A stretch of 64,000 nt of DNA from Clostridium sp. UBA701 (lineage in GTDB: Bacteria > Bacillota > Clostridia > Clostridiales > Clostridiaceae). The translations under genes were made by a program, and so were the position numbers. Below the pieces are notes generated by a model. It did no database searches. It saw only the letters and a program-made list of their open reading frames with translations, and had not been told where the DNA came from. The stretch lies in the NCBI GenBank assembly GCA_002298125.1, contig DBMJ01000002.1:56560-120559 (forward strand). The letters run 5' to 3'. This document shows positions 17,635-25,308 of the stretch, piece after piece. How positions within the stretch are numbered: the stretch's first letter is position 1; each line of letters begins with the position of its first letter.

Positions 17635-17763
17635 ACATCTAACAAAACACTCAAGTTCGCTTTGGCTAAACTAGGGTCAAGCCTCTGAAGCAGCCAAAGC
17701 ACATTCCTTCACCAAGCGCGTCGTGCTAAGGTTCAGGAACGTCGGCATCACGAAACGTTAGTT
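17635..17763 (+). repeat. attC-like site 6
   Basis: R'' TACATCTAAC matches the cassette 6 start at 9 of 10 positions. R' is G^TTAGTTG (G at 17757). Common-type interior: CTCAAGTTCGCTTTGGC on the left and GCCAAAGCACATTCC with AGGAACGTC on the right. GTAGTGGCTAAAACTAC directly precedes R''. Confidence 0.92.
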
Positions 17764-17896
17764 GAAATTCCAGGCCAATGAAAGTTTGAGCTTACGCAGT
17801 TAATGTTTTCTTTACATTTCTGTGACTTAAAGAAAAATCACATTGTAAACTATGACGTAATAAATTACAAATGTATTATAGGAGAGCTTATCTATT

Positions 17897-18403
17897 ATGT
17901 TAGTAATTCATACAGAGAGGTTGAATATATTGCCTTTAGACCAATCTCATCTTGAACTTTGTATTTCCAATTTTTGCGAAATGGAAAGAAAGTTAGGTTT
18001 AGTTAATACTGATAGAAAGCTTGGAGACAGGGAAAAGATTGTTTATAAAATAAGGCTAAAGGGTGTAGAAAATAATCCTATTAATTATATGTGGTATACT
18101 GTCTGGATGATAGTACTAAAAGAGGAAAATAGGTTTATTGGTTCAGTAATGATAAAAAACTATCCTAATGAAAATGGTGAAGTTATAATTGGTTATTCAA
18201 TAGAAAGTGATTATAGGTGCAATGGCTTTATGACTGAAGCATTAAAACACTTAATACATTGGATGTTTTTAAATCCAGAAGTTAAATTTATACTTGCAGA
18301 TACACTGAAAAACAACCTACCGTCACATAGAGTATTACAAAAGATTGGGATGGTAAAATACATGGAAGATGATGAATGTTACTGGTGGAGGTTAATAAAA
18401 TAA
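17897..18403 (+). CDS. Cassette 7: GNAT acetyltransferase (RimJ/RimL-like)
   Basis: The 168-residue product begins with the RimJ/RimL-type IHTERLNILPLDQSHL. It continues with NRFIGSVMIK, the acceptor strand IGYSIESDYRCNGFMTEAL (a variant of the acetyl-CoA loop, with RCNGFMTE replacing the usual RxGxGTE) and SHRVLQKIGMVKY. It probably acetylates an amino group from acetyl-CoA; substrate unknown. An AGGAG lies about 11 bp before the ATG. Confidence 0.85.
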   Translation: MLVIHTERLNILPLDQSHLELCISNFCEMERKLGLVNTDRKLGDREKIVYKIRLKGVENNPINYMWYTVWMIVLKEENRFIGSVMIKNYPNENGEVIIGYSIESDYRCNGFMTEALKHLIHWMFLNPEVKFILADTLKNNLPSHRVLQKIGMVKYMEDDECYWWRLIK

Positions 18404-18473
18404 TTATTTGGGGATATTCTTATGTTGTTGAACAACCATAAAATAATGTGGATAAAACAAGGGGGTAAAATTA

Positions 18474-18704
18474 ATATTTAAATTAGGTAGCTACTTACTA
18501 TTCATAACATTTACTCAGGTAATAGCAGTAACTCTATATCATGTATCAAGTTTTGGAGATTTTGCATTTCAAAATATACCAGGGTTAGTATTTATAATAA
18601 TATTGATAGAATTTATTTTTTCTGGATACTTGATATATATAGGATATCAAACTAGCCCACTGAAAAATATGTTTCTAAAGGAACAGAAAGATAGAGTAAA
18701 CTAA
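18474..18704 (+). pseudogene. Small membrane protein gene with AUA in place of a start codon
   Basis: An open frame of 76 codons encodes two membrane helices (GSYLLFITFTQVIAV and GLVFIIILIEFIFSGYLIYI) and a basic-acidic tail. There is a clear GGGGG ribosome-site-like stretch at 18461-18465, but the codon at the correct distance is ATA (18474), and no ATG, GTG or TTG occurs upstream in the frame. It may be a recently inactivated gene (ATG to ATA) or use a rare start. It sits behind the GNAT gene in the same attC-to-attC interval, although the interval's two ends do not match. Confidence 0.5.
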
Positions 18705-18795
18705 TTATACGGAACGATATTCTTTTAATGTAAACTACATTGAAAGAAATTCTTGGGGAAAATCCTACGCATATAGATAGTAAATGACCTGGAAC

Positions 18796-18994
18796 ATCAT
18801 CTAACAAAATCTTGCCGTCCGCCTTGGTAGGTGGATTTTTTAATATAGATATGTGTAAATTCATGGTTTATAATCTATATATAGGTTAAAAATGGGTGGC
18901 TTGCCAAGGCACATTCCTTAACCGGCGCAAGCGCAGCCAAGAGGTATTCCTATAGGGTACAGTTCAGGAACGTCAGCAACACGAGACGTTAGCA
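18796..18994 (+). repeat. attC-like site 7 (expanded type)
   Basis: R'' is ATCATCTAAC and R' is G^TTAGCAGAC (G at 18988). The first internal hairpin (CCGCCTTGG...CCAAGGCA) carries about 80 extra bases with an AT-rich hairpin around ATATAGAT/AATCTATATATAG. R'' does not match the cassette 7 start (GTTAGTTGAA). An ACGCATATAGATAGTAAATG stretch lies before it and recurs before site 22. Confidence 0.85.
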
Positions 18995-19030
18995 GACATT
19001 ATCATAGGACTGAAAAATAAATTTATATTA

Positions 19031-19062
19031 TTAGGTTAAATTTATCCTAAATGTGATATAAT
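19031..19062 (+). promoter_or_regulatory. Operator-promoter of the Phd/Doc module
   Basis: A 20-bp palindrome, TTAGGTTAAATTTATCCTAA with one mismatched pair, is followed 6 bp later by TATAAT (19057-19062), about 40 bp before the antitoxin start. Phd antitoxins repress their own promoters at such palindromes; the match here is by position and symmetry. Confidence 0.6.
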
Positions 19063-19099
19063 AATTATATAAATACAAATATTATTAGGAGGGATAAAT

Positions 19100-19342
19100 A
19101 TGCTAGTAAATACTCAGAAAATAGTTTCAATATCAGAAGCAAATCAGAACTTTTCTAAGATAGCAAAGTTAGTTGATGAAGATAAATCTGTAGTTATAAT
19201 GAAAAATAATAAACCTAAATACATTCTTTTGGATTTTGATGAATTTAGCAAAGGTGAAGTATCAGAGGAAGAAAAATTAGATGATATTGCAGATAGAATA
19301 CTGTTTGAAAACTTAGAAGCATTTAAGGAGCTAGCTAAATGA
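19100..19342 (+). CDS. phd: Cassette 8: Phd/YefM-type antitoxin
   Basis: The 80-residue protein has the Phd/YefM N-terminal fold: KIVSISEANQNFSKIAKLVD, then SVVIMKNNKPKYILLDFDEF. The acidic C-terminal tail would bind the toxin. It should neutralise Doc and repress its own operon at the palindrome at 19031. The stop overlaps the toxin start as ATGA. Confidence 0.9.
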   Translation: MLVNTQKIVSISEANQNFSKIAKLVDEDKSVVIMKNNKPKYILLDFDEFSKGEVSEEEKLDDIADRILFENLEAFKELAK

Positions 19343-19713
19343 AGTATATCTCAATTGACTATATTTTAAAGTTGCACAAAAAACTAATATTAGCGACTGG
19401 AGGTTCCGATGGAGTAAGGGACATAGAGTTATTAAAATCAGCAGTAGAAAACTCCAAATCAACATTTGGGGGAGAAGAATTATATCCAAGTATTGAGGAT
19501 AAATGTGTTAATATTTGTTACAGCATAATAAATAATCATGCATTTATAGATGGAAATAAAAGAATTGGAATATATGTAATGTTAGTTTTGCTAGAATATA
19601 ATGGAGTAGAACTGAGTTTCTCACAGATCGAACTGATAAATTTAGGATTAGGCATTGCAAAAGGAGAGTTGAAGCAAGAAGATATACAAAAGTGGATAAA
19701 TAATCATAAATAG
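19339..19713 (+). CDS. doc: Cassette 8: Doc toxin (Fic fold)
   Basis: The 124-residue product is the usual Doc length and has the Fic-type motif HAFIDGNKRIG with the catalytic His and the phosphate-binding NKR. Doc toxins phosphorylate elongation factor Tu and stop translation. The N-terminus (YISIDYILKLHKKLILATGG) is also typical of Doc. It is coupled to the antitoxin by a 4-bp overlap. Toxin-antitoxin cassettes are known to stabilise large cassette arrays. Confidence 0.92.
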   Translation: MKYISIDYILKLHKKLILATGGSDGVRDIELLKSAVENSKSTFGGEELYPSIEDKCVNICYSIINNHAFIDGNKRIGIYVMLVLLEYNGVELSFSQIELINLGLGIAKGELKQEDIQKWINNHK

Positions 19714-19721
19714 ACGTACAC

Positions 19722-19885
19722 GTCTGCTAACAAAAAGTTCCTATCCGCCTTGGCTAAAGGCGGTATTTTATTATATGCATACTCCAAATTATAACTTATA
19801 ATATAATTAAAGGTTACATATAAAGACGCCAAGGCAAACCTACAAGCCTAAGTGCAGTCGCTCTAAGGCTTGTAGGTTTCGGGAA
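19722..19885 (+). repeat. attC-like site 8, right end deleted
   Basis: R'' GTCTGCTAAC is the exact reverse complement of the cassette 8 start at 18988. The interior is the expanded type, with an AT-rich insertion between CCGCCTTGGC and GCCAAGGCA. The right arm stops at GGTTTCGGGAA and is joined directly to the middle of a GNAT gene at 19886, so L' and R' are gone. Confidence 0.85.
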
Positions 19886-20212
19886 ATCAGAATTTCAGCA
19901 GAGCACCAAGGTAAGGGATATGGAACAAGTGCGCTGAAGATACTTTTAAAATATGGATTTATGGAAAGAAGACTACATAAATGCTCGTCAACTGTTTTAC
20001 AGGGAAATGACGCAAGTATTAAAATGCATAAAAAACTTGGTTACGAGCAGGAAGGTATTCTCAAAGAAAACATTTATTTAAATGGAAGCTATTATGATGA
20101 AGTATGTTTTGGTTTAACAATAGACAAGTATTTAGAAAATATATCAAATAAGAAGATTGTGAATTTAAAGTTAATTCACAGTCTTCTTATACACCGGTTA
20201 ATTAGCGGGTAA
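19886..20212 (+). pseudogene. Cassette 9: truncated copy of the GNAT gene at 26161
   Basis: From 19886 the sequence is almost identical to 26467 onward, through the rest of the GNAT gene, the trailer and the attC. The N-terminal half, including the substrate strands, is missing. A small indel after the codons for ENISNK removes the original stop, so the frame reads on to 20212. An ATG at 19961 could start an 83-residue remnant, but the acetyl-CoA loop lies upstream of it. Confidence 0.85.
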
Positions 20213-20251
20213 ATTGGTAATGCATCACTCAAAGTGTGGTGGCTAAAACTA

Positions 20252-20365
20252 CATATTACAATACTTTTACATGCAGCTTGGCTTGAAAGGATAGCCAAGC
20301 TACACCTGTGACAGTAAGCCAGGCCTGGCTAAGTGTCTCGGCGTCGTAAATTCGAAACGTTATGC
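20252..20365 (+). repeat. attC-like site 9
   Basis: R'' is ACATATTAC and R' is G^TTATGCGAAAT (G at 20359). Hairpins are CAGCTTGGC with GCCAAGCT, and ACAGTAAGCCAGG with CTGGCTAAGTGT. It is a near-copy of site 16. GTGGTGGCTAAAACTAC precedes R''. Confidence 0.9.
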
Positions 20366-20366
20366 G

Positions 20367-20409
20367 AAATCTGTTGAAAGGGAGACCATATATCCCTTTC
20401 AACAGATTT
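20367..20409. repeat. 17-bp perfect hairpin at the start of cassette 10
   Basis: AAATCTGTTGAAAGGGA (20367-20383) pairs perfectly with TCCCTTTCAACAGATTT (20393-20409) around a 9-nt loop. There is no T-run after it, so it is not a standard terminator. It lies 7 bp inside the cassette and about 60 bp before the gene. Confidence 0.8.
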
Positions 20410-20466
20410 ATTAATGAAGTTCATCATATATTCTTTATGGAAAAAATATAAACAAGGGGTGTTAAG

Positions 20467-20982
20467 ATGTTTGGATTATTTAAGAAGAAGGAACCAAAAG
20501 AAATAATTAGACAAGGTGATGAGAATACTTATAAGTCTATGAGAAAGATGGCTTTTAACATTAAACCGGAACAACTTGGTATAAATCTTGAAAATGATGA
20601 TCAAGTCTATGGTAGTATAGTTGATATGGAAGTTGGAGATGGGAAAATAGCATCAATGGTCTGCTTTTTAGATGGGACGGCAAGTTTATATTTTTCAAAT
20701 GGTGGAGGAATTATTGGTGCAGGACAGCATGAGAATGTTCGAGAAGCAGTTGGTTCTTATTTATTAAGTGTTCATCAGGTATTGCCAATAATGAAACATA
20801 CTGATAAGTATGATATTATTCTAAAAGAAAATCATCATATTTTTTATCTATTTACAAGAATTGGAATATATTCACTTGATTTGGATTTAAAGGAATCTAG
20901 TAAATCCAAAGAAACTCACTTTCTATTTTCGCTTTCCCAAATGGTACTAAGTGAAATTAGAAACGCAAGCAAGGACAGATAA
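20467..20982 (+). CDS. Cassette 10: hypothetical protein
   Basis: The 171-residue soluble protein starts MFGLFKKKEPKE. It contains MACFLDG-like strands (ASMVCFLDGTASLYFSNGGG) and a possible helix with VREAVGSYLLSVHQ. I do not recognise a named family. The lack of a signal peptide suggests a cytoplasmic protein. The ATG has AAGGGG upstream. The two cassette ends match perfectly (12 nt), so the unit is intact. Confidence 0.78.
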   Translation: MFGLFKKKEPKEIIRQGDENTYKSMRKMAFNIKPEQLGINLENDDQVYGSIVDMEVGDGKIASMVCFLDGTASLYFSNGGGIIGAGQHENVREAVGSYLLSVHQVLPIMKHTDKYDIILKENHHIFYLFTRIGIYSLDLDLKESSKSKETHFLFSLSQMVLSEIRNASKDR

Positions 20983-21065
20983 TTAATTTTGCTATAGTGA
21001 TTTTATGGAATTATATGTAATTAAAAAATGATTATCATATTGAACGTATGCGTGTGATATGGATA

Positions 21066-21245
21066 ATTTCGCATAACAAAATTATACCGTCCGCCTTGGC
21101 TTGGGGACTCTTTTTATATAGAACAATGTAAAATTATGGTCTATAATCTATATATAGGTTAGAGATAGAAAGCGGCCAAGTCACATTCCTTCACCAAGCT
21201 AAGTCTGGCTAGGTTCAGGAACGTCTTGAGTGCGAGACGTTATCG
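21066..21245 (+). repeat. attC-like site 10 (expanded type)
   Basis: R'' ATTTCGCATAAC (21066-21077) is the exact 12-nt reverse complement of the cassette 10 start at 20359. R' is G^TTATCGGAA (G at 21239). The first internal hairpin (CCGCCTTGGC/GCGGCCAAG) carries an AT-rich insertion with ATAATCTATATATAGG, as in site 7. Confidence 0.92.
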
Positions 21246-21271
21246 GAAACCCCTGTTCAAAAATATTAGGG

Positions 21272-21577
21272 CTATAAGAGAAATTCATATTTTCTTTTTC
21301 CATGAAGGATACGTCTGATTTCTACGATATCATTTTTAACTACATAGAACACTAAATAACTACTAACTATAAGAATTCTATAATTTAAATATTGTAGACG
21401 AGCATCTTTGGGTATTTTCCCTATATAGGGGAAGTCTTCAAGTTTTGATATAGTGCTATCTATTTCATCAAGAAGATTTAATGCTGATTGAGGACTATCA
21501 AGTTGAATATATTCAATTATTTCTGTTAAGTCTTTTTCAGCAATGGGCAAGTATTCAATTATATATTTCTTACTCAT
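21272..21577 (-). CDS. Cassette 11: RelE/ParE-family toxin
   Basis: The 101-residue product has the ParE/RelE pattern: KKYIIEYLPIAEKDLTEIIE, FPYIGKIPKD, YRILIVSSYLVFYVV and VEIRRILHGKRKYEFLL. ParE-type toxins act on gyrase and RelE types cleave mRNA; the sequence is closer to the ParE-like branch, but the target is not settled. It is encoded on the minus strand behind its antitoxin with an 8-bp overlap. Confidence 0.88.
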   Translation of the reverse strand: MSKKYIIEYLPIAEKDLTEIIEYIQLDSPQSALNLLDEIDSTISKLEDFPYIGKIPKDARLQYLNYRILIVSSYLVFYVVKNDIVEIRRILHGKRKYEFLL

Positions 21578-21836
21578 TTATCTTTGTCCTCATTTTAGTC
21601 ATTAAATCTTTATGAGATATCTTAGTTTCATTAGATTGACTTTCAGCTTCAGCTTCACTTAGTTTTTGATATAATTCTATAAGTGCTTGTTGTTTTTCAT
21701 AAAGGGCTAAACTCATAACTACCATATCACCCTGCCCGTTTTTAGTTATGAAAACAGGTTCAGCATTTTTATGGCATATATCTGAAATTATATTAAAGTT
21801 ATTTCTTAAATCAGAAATTGGTCTAATTGTTGGCAT
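21570..21836 (-). CDS. Cassette 11: Phd/YefM-type antitoxin
   Basis: The 88-residue antitoxin begins PTIRPISDLRNNFNIISDIC and continues EPVFITKNGQGDMVVMSLAL, the typical Phd/YefM DNA-binding region. A Glu-rich helix for toxin binding follows. The ATG at 21836 (minus strand) has AGGAG 8 bp upstream. It is one of very few genes in the array opposed to the cassette direction, which implies its own promoter. Confidence 0.88.
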   Translation of the reverse strand: MPTIRPISDLRNNFNIISDICHKNAEPVFITKNGQGDMVVMSLALYEKQQALIELYQKLSEAEAESQSNETKISHKDLMTKMRTKINE

Positions 21837-21868
21837 ATATATCACTCCTAGTATAATATTATATCATT

Positions 21869-21892
21869 ATTATATCATTATTATGATATAAT
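21869..21892 (-). promoter_or_regulatory. Operator-like palindrome of the YefM/ParE module
   Basis: ATTATATCAT and ATGATATAAT form perfect 10-bp arms around TATT. A further ATATCATTATTA direct copy lies on the gene side, and TATAAT-like -10 sequences read on the minus strand. Position fits autorepression by the antitoxin. Confidence 0.5.
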
Positions 21893-21989
21893 TTCTACTT
21901 TTTTATAACATCTAAATAGAATAAGTAAATTATATTTTAATTACAGTCAAAGGAGTATTGTTAATAATTAGAGTTTAACTGCACGAGAC

Positions 21990-22103
21990 ATCCAATAACA
22001 AAACATTCAAGTTCGCTTTGGATTGAAAGACAGCCAAAGCACATTCCTTCACTAAGCCAGGTCTGGCTAGGCTCAGGAACGTCTTGAATGCGAAACGTTA
22101 GAT
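21990..22103 (+). repeat. attC-like site 11
   Basis: R'' is ATCCAATAAC and R' is G^TTAGATGAA (G at 22097). R'' agrees with the cassette 11 start over TCC-ATAAC. Common interior: ATTCAAGTTCGCTTTGG, GCCAAAGC, and CTAAGCCAG/CTGGCTAGG with the A-A mismatch. The stretch 21893-21989 shows no gene. Confidence 0.92.
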
Positions 22104-22196
22104 GAAAGTGAAGTATACTTCTTGAAAAAATAACGTATTAAGAGACCGTTTTTATTATGAAATTATAATAAACTATTGAATTGAGAGGTACAAAAT

Positions 22197-23105
22197 ATGA
22201 TAAGAAAGTTAGTAGATATAGGCACAAAAAAATTGGAAATTAACATTCATGGTACTGGAATGCCAATAGTTGTTATTGAAACTGGAATGGGATGCTCATG
22301 GTATGATTGGTATGAAGTTATTTGCGAAATCAGTAAAAAAACAACAGTAATAACATATCATAGGTCAGGATATGGAGAAAGTACACTTGGAAAAGAAGAA
22401 CGATCTACTAAACAAATCGCTGAGGATCTGAATAGATTACTTGAAAAGGAAAGTATAGATTCTCCAATAGTTTTGATTGGACACTCATTTGGAGGGTTGT
22501 GTGTGCAGCACTTTGCAAGTTTATTTCCGGAAAAAGTTATGGGTATGGTATTAATAGATTCAAACTCTATAGATGAATATAAAATGGATGAAATTAGAAA
22601 TAAACTTCCAAACTTAAAAAAGATGTTCCCAAAAAACAAAATAATAGAAAGTTGGAAAGAATTATCACTAAAAAGTAAATCACAACTAGAGACAACTATT
22701 TGTCCGAAACTTTTACCAGGGCAGATGAAATTTGCAGAAGAGATACAAAAATGTATTTTAAAGTTTCAAATTAACCCGAATATGTACTCAGCAATGGCAT
22801 CAGAACTTGAATTAATGTCACAGAGTGGACAAGAAATAAAAAATAGTTTTATAACATTAGATATTCCCCTAAAAGTATTAGGTAGAGATATGGAATTAGG
22901 AGTTAAATGGAATGTTGATATGGGACTACCTCAAAATGAGGCAATTATGTTTGAAAACTTATGGCATAGTTTAATAAAGGAAGAAGCAAGTAATTCTACA
23001 AAAGGACAATTTATAGAAGTGAAAGGTTCAAAACATTCAATTTATCGTACTAACCCTGAATTTGTTGTTAAAGCAATAAATGATGTTATAGCGGAAATTG
23101 ATTGA
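22197..23105 (+). CDS. Cassette 12: alpha/beta hydrolase
   Basis: The 302-residue enzyme has an oxyanion region (VVIETGMGCSWYDWY), the nucleophile elbow GHSFGG (Ser nucleophile), VLIDSNS and a late His (GSKHSIYR). This is a standard alpha/beta hydrolase layout with a cap region in the middle. Ester, lactone or epoxide substrates are all possible. No signal peptide. ATG after GAGAGGT. Confidence 0.9.
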   Translation: MIRKLVDIGTKKLEINIHGTGMPIVVIETGMGCSWYDWYEVICEISKKTTVITYHRSGYGESTLGKEERSTKQIAEDLNRLLEKESIDSPIVLIGHSFGGLCVQHFASLFPEKVMGMVLIDSNSIDEYKMDEIRNKLPNLKKMFPKNKIIESWKELSLKSKSQLETTICPKLLPGQMKFAEEIQKCILKFQINPNMYSAMASELELMSQSGQEIKNSFITLDIPLKVLGRDMELGVKWNVDMGLPQNEAIMFENLWHSLIKEEASNSTKGQFIEVKGSKHSIYRTNPEFVVKAINDVIAEID

Positions 23106-23128
23106 AAGATAACCATTGGACGGACACC

Positions 23129-23258
23129 TTCAGCTATCAAAACATTCAAGTTCGCTTTGGCTACTAGGAAATCAAGCCTTTGTAGAAGCCAAAGCACATT
23201 CCTTCACCAAGCCAGGTCTGGCTAGGCTCAGGAACGTCTTGAATTCGAAACGTTATAC
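23129..23258 (+). repeat. attC-like site 12 (mutated R'')
   Basis: R'' reads TTCAGCTATC where TTCATCTAAC is expected from the cassette 12 start (8 of 10 match), so the AAC core is altered to ATC. R' is G^TTATACAC (G at 23252). The interior is fully conserved common type. The core mutation may weaken recombination. Confidence 0.88.
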
Positions 23259-23286
23259 ACATTAAATTAATTAGGAGAGGATTACT

Positions 23287-23985
23287 ATGGATGAAAATAT
23301 TTTAGATGAAGGTAAGAAATTTCTTGTTTCTTATTTGCAAGGTAAAAGCATTGATTATGAAACGAATCATCCTTGGCGTAAAAGTTGGGAATTTATTATC
23401 TTACACTCTCTTAGAGTTGAGGGTTATGTTAAGAAGATTTTAGATTGCGAAAATCATGAGCTATCTCATGATGAAGTTTTAGTTACTCGGTTAGCTGCAA
23501 TATTACATGATATAGGTAGAATTCATAAAAGAGAAGGACATGCATTATTGGGAAGAGACATTATACATGATTGGCTGAGAAAAAATCAAACAATATCTAA
23601 GAATATCAAGGAATCTAATAGATTATTATATTTAATTGAAAGGCACTCAAATAAGGAAGATGATGAAGAGGATTACTGCTTGAAAATATTGAGAGATGCC
23701 GATGTACTGGATGAAATTGGTGTCATGTCAATATTTATGGCTTCAAATTGGATAGATAGAAGCAATCCATACTTCTTTAAATTACTTTCTGATAGAGTTG
23801 ATAATTTCGAAATAAGCTTCTGTGAAAATGCATTTAAATTATTAAAAACTGAAAGTGCAAAAATGATTTTGAATGAAAAAACAAAATGGATAACCCTTTT
23901 TATTAATCAGTTAAAAGATGAACTATATGGGACAGAAATGTTTGGTCAAGTCAATATAGAGGATTATTTTGGAGACATCGTATAA
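23287..23985 (+). CDS. Cassette 13: HD-domain hydrolase
   Basis: The 232-residue protein has the HD metal-binding set: HSLRVEGYVKKI, LAAILHDIGRIHKREGH and ILRDADVLDEIG. HD proteins are metal-dependent phosphohydrolases acting on nucleotides or second messengers; the substrate is not evident. The ATG is 35 bp into the cassette after TAGGAGAGG. The TAA stop lies inside R'' of the following attC, a very compact cassette. Confidence 0.88.
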   Translation: MDENILDEGKKFLVSYLQGKSIDYETNHPWRKSWEFIILHSLRVEGYVKKILDCENHELSHDEVLVTRLAAILHDIGRIHKREGHALLGRDIIHDWLRKNQTISKNIKESNRLLYLIERHSNKEDDEEDYCLKILRDADVLDEIGVMSIFMASNWIDRSNPYFFKLLSDRVDNFEISFCENAFKLLKTESAKMILNEKTKWITLFINQLKDELYGTEMFGQVNIEDYFGDIV

Positions 23986-24092
23986 CAAAAAACTCCCGTT
24001 CGTTTTGCCATGAAAATACTGACAAAACACATTCTTTCGCCAAGCGCGGTCGCGCTAGGGCTCAAGAACATCGGAGGTTAGCAACGTTAGTC
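23979..24092 (+). repeat. attC-like site 13
   Basis: R'' CGTATAAC contains the stop codon of the preceding gene and matches GTTATAC of the cassette 13 start. R' is G^TTAGTCGCC (G at 24086). Hairpins: GTTTTGcCATG...GACAAAAC and CAAGCGCGGTCGCGCTAGGG. Confidence 0.85.
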
Positions 24093-24132
24093 GCCATTAC
24101 TCTTATATGTTTTCCTATATCGGGGGGATAAA

Positions 24133-25082
24133 ATGATTGAAAACATAGTATAGAAGATTTAAAAGACATAGCCCAAAAACTAATTTTTAATAATAATTAT
24201 AGTGAATACATAAAAGAATTTAATAGACTAGAAGATAAAGAATTAAATAAAAAATATGATGTTTATTATGTTGGAACTGATAGGCAATAATATGTTTTTA
24301 AAAATTCAAAATTAGGTTATGAAGCAAACATTTATGAAACATTTTTTACTAACAAGGATATAGCTGTGCCTAAATATTATGGAAAGATAAAGGATTTAGA
24401 TGATAATATTTGGTTCTTGCTAGAATATATTGATGGAAAAGTATTTTCAGATGAAAGCTTAGAAAATTACTGTAATGTAGCTACAGAATTAGCAGTAATA
24501 CATTCAAAGTTCTTAAATATAAAAATTGAAAAACAATAACATTTATTTCTTAGAAATGGCAATGAAGTAATAATTAATAAGATAAATAAAATTATAGAAA
24601 AGAATAAAAATAATGAGCTGAATTGGACTGAAGATATACTACAAGTTTTAAAAAGTATTTCAGATAGATTAAGAAAAAGACCAAAGACAATAATTCAAAA
24701 TGATTTACTACCAATAAACATAATGCTTAAAGATGAAAAAGTAATATTTATTGATTGGGAGTTCGCAGCAATTGGGTCTTATACGCAAGACATCGGAAGA
24801 TTATTAAGTGATTTTAAAGATAAAAATGTGGAGCTTTGGGTTAAAAGAGAATGGGAACAAGATATATTAGATTCTTATTTTGATGCAATTAATAATGAGA
24901 GTATTCTTGGACTATCAAGAGATGAGTTTTTATTAGATTATAAATGTTCTAGATTATTAAATTATGCAGGGATTGTATTTGCACATGTTTTAAATAATTG
25001 GGACATTACGGATTGGTATAAATTAAATTTTAAGAATATGGTGGATTCTATTAATATGTTAGATAAGGGGATGTTGTGGTAA
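24133..25082 (+). pseudogene. Cassette 14: decayed phosphotransferase (APH-fold) gene
   Basis: ATG ATT GAA AA is followed by a one-base loss, after which the true frame continues with EDLKDIAQKLIF. Two in-frame TAA codons interrupt it, at 24288-24290 and 24537-24539. The remaining sequence has kinase features: IWFLLEYIDGKVF, the catalytic-loop equivalent IIQNDLLPINIML and metal-binding FIDWEFAAIG. An ATG at 24723 opens a 119-residue C-terminal fragment. With a frameshift and two stops, an active kinase is not expected. Confidence 0.85.
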
Positions 25083-25193
25083 CGACGTCTCAGTTTGTTG
25101 TGGCAGCTAGGAAGTAAAGTCTCCGAAGAAACCACAGCACATTTTCCAAGCTCATGTATGACTAAGGAACGTCGGCTATGCGAAACGTTAGAT
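25076..25193 (+). repeat. attC-like site 14 (eroded)
   Basis: A short, degenerate site: GTGGTAAC at the stop codon, GTTGTGGC/ACCACAGC-like arms, then GGAACGTCGGCTATGCGAAAC and R' G^TTAGATGCA (G at 25187). R'' does not match the cassette 14 start (GTTAGTCGCC). The cassette is degraded at both gene and site. Confidence 0.7.
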
Positions 25194-25300
25194 GCAATTT
25201 TAGATTAACAGAGTGATAGCTTAAAAGTTTTTTGTTTATTTATTTAGAGACACAATTGTAAGACATGGCGAATTTAAATTTATTGTTATGATTTAAGGGG
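25187..25300 (+). repeat. Conserved cassette leader (type A), copy 3
   Basis: It begins GTTAGATGCAATTTTAGATT and continues AACAGAGTGATAGC, TTTATTTAGAGACACAATTG and TAAGACATGG. It closely follows the leaders at 13436 and 17124 although the genes downstream are unrelated. Confidence 0.75.
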
Positions 25301-25308
25301 GACTTATA

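Noticed and set aside
18652..18864. Minus-strand 70-codon frame over attC 7
   Set aside because: Antisense to the membrane protein remnant and to the attC arms; no start site. Similar minus-strand frames at 25966 and 51291 are also attC shadows.
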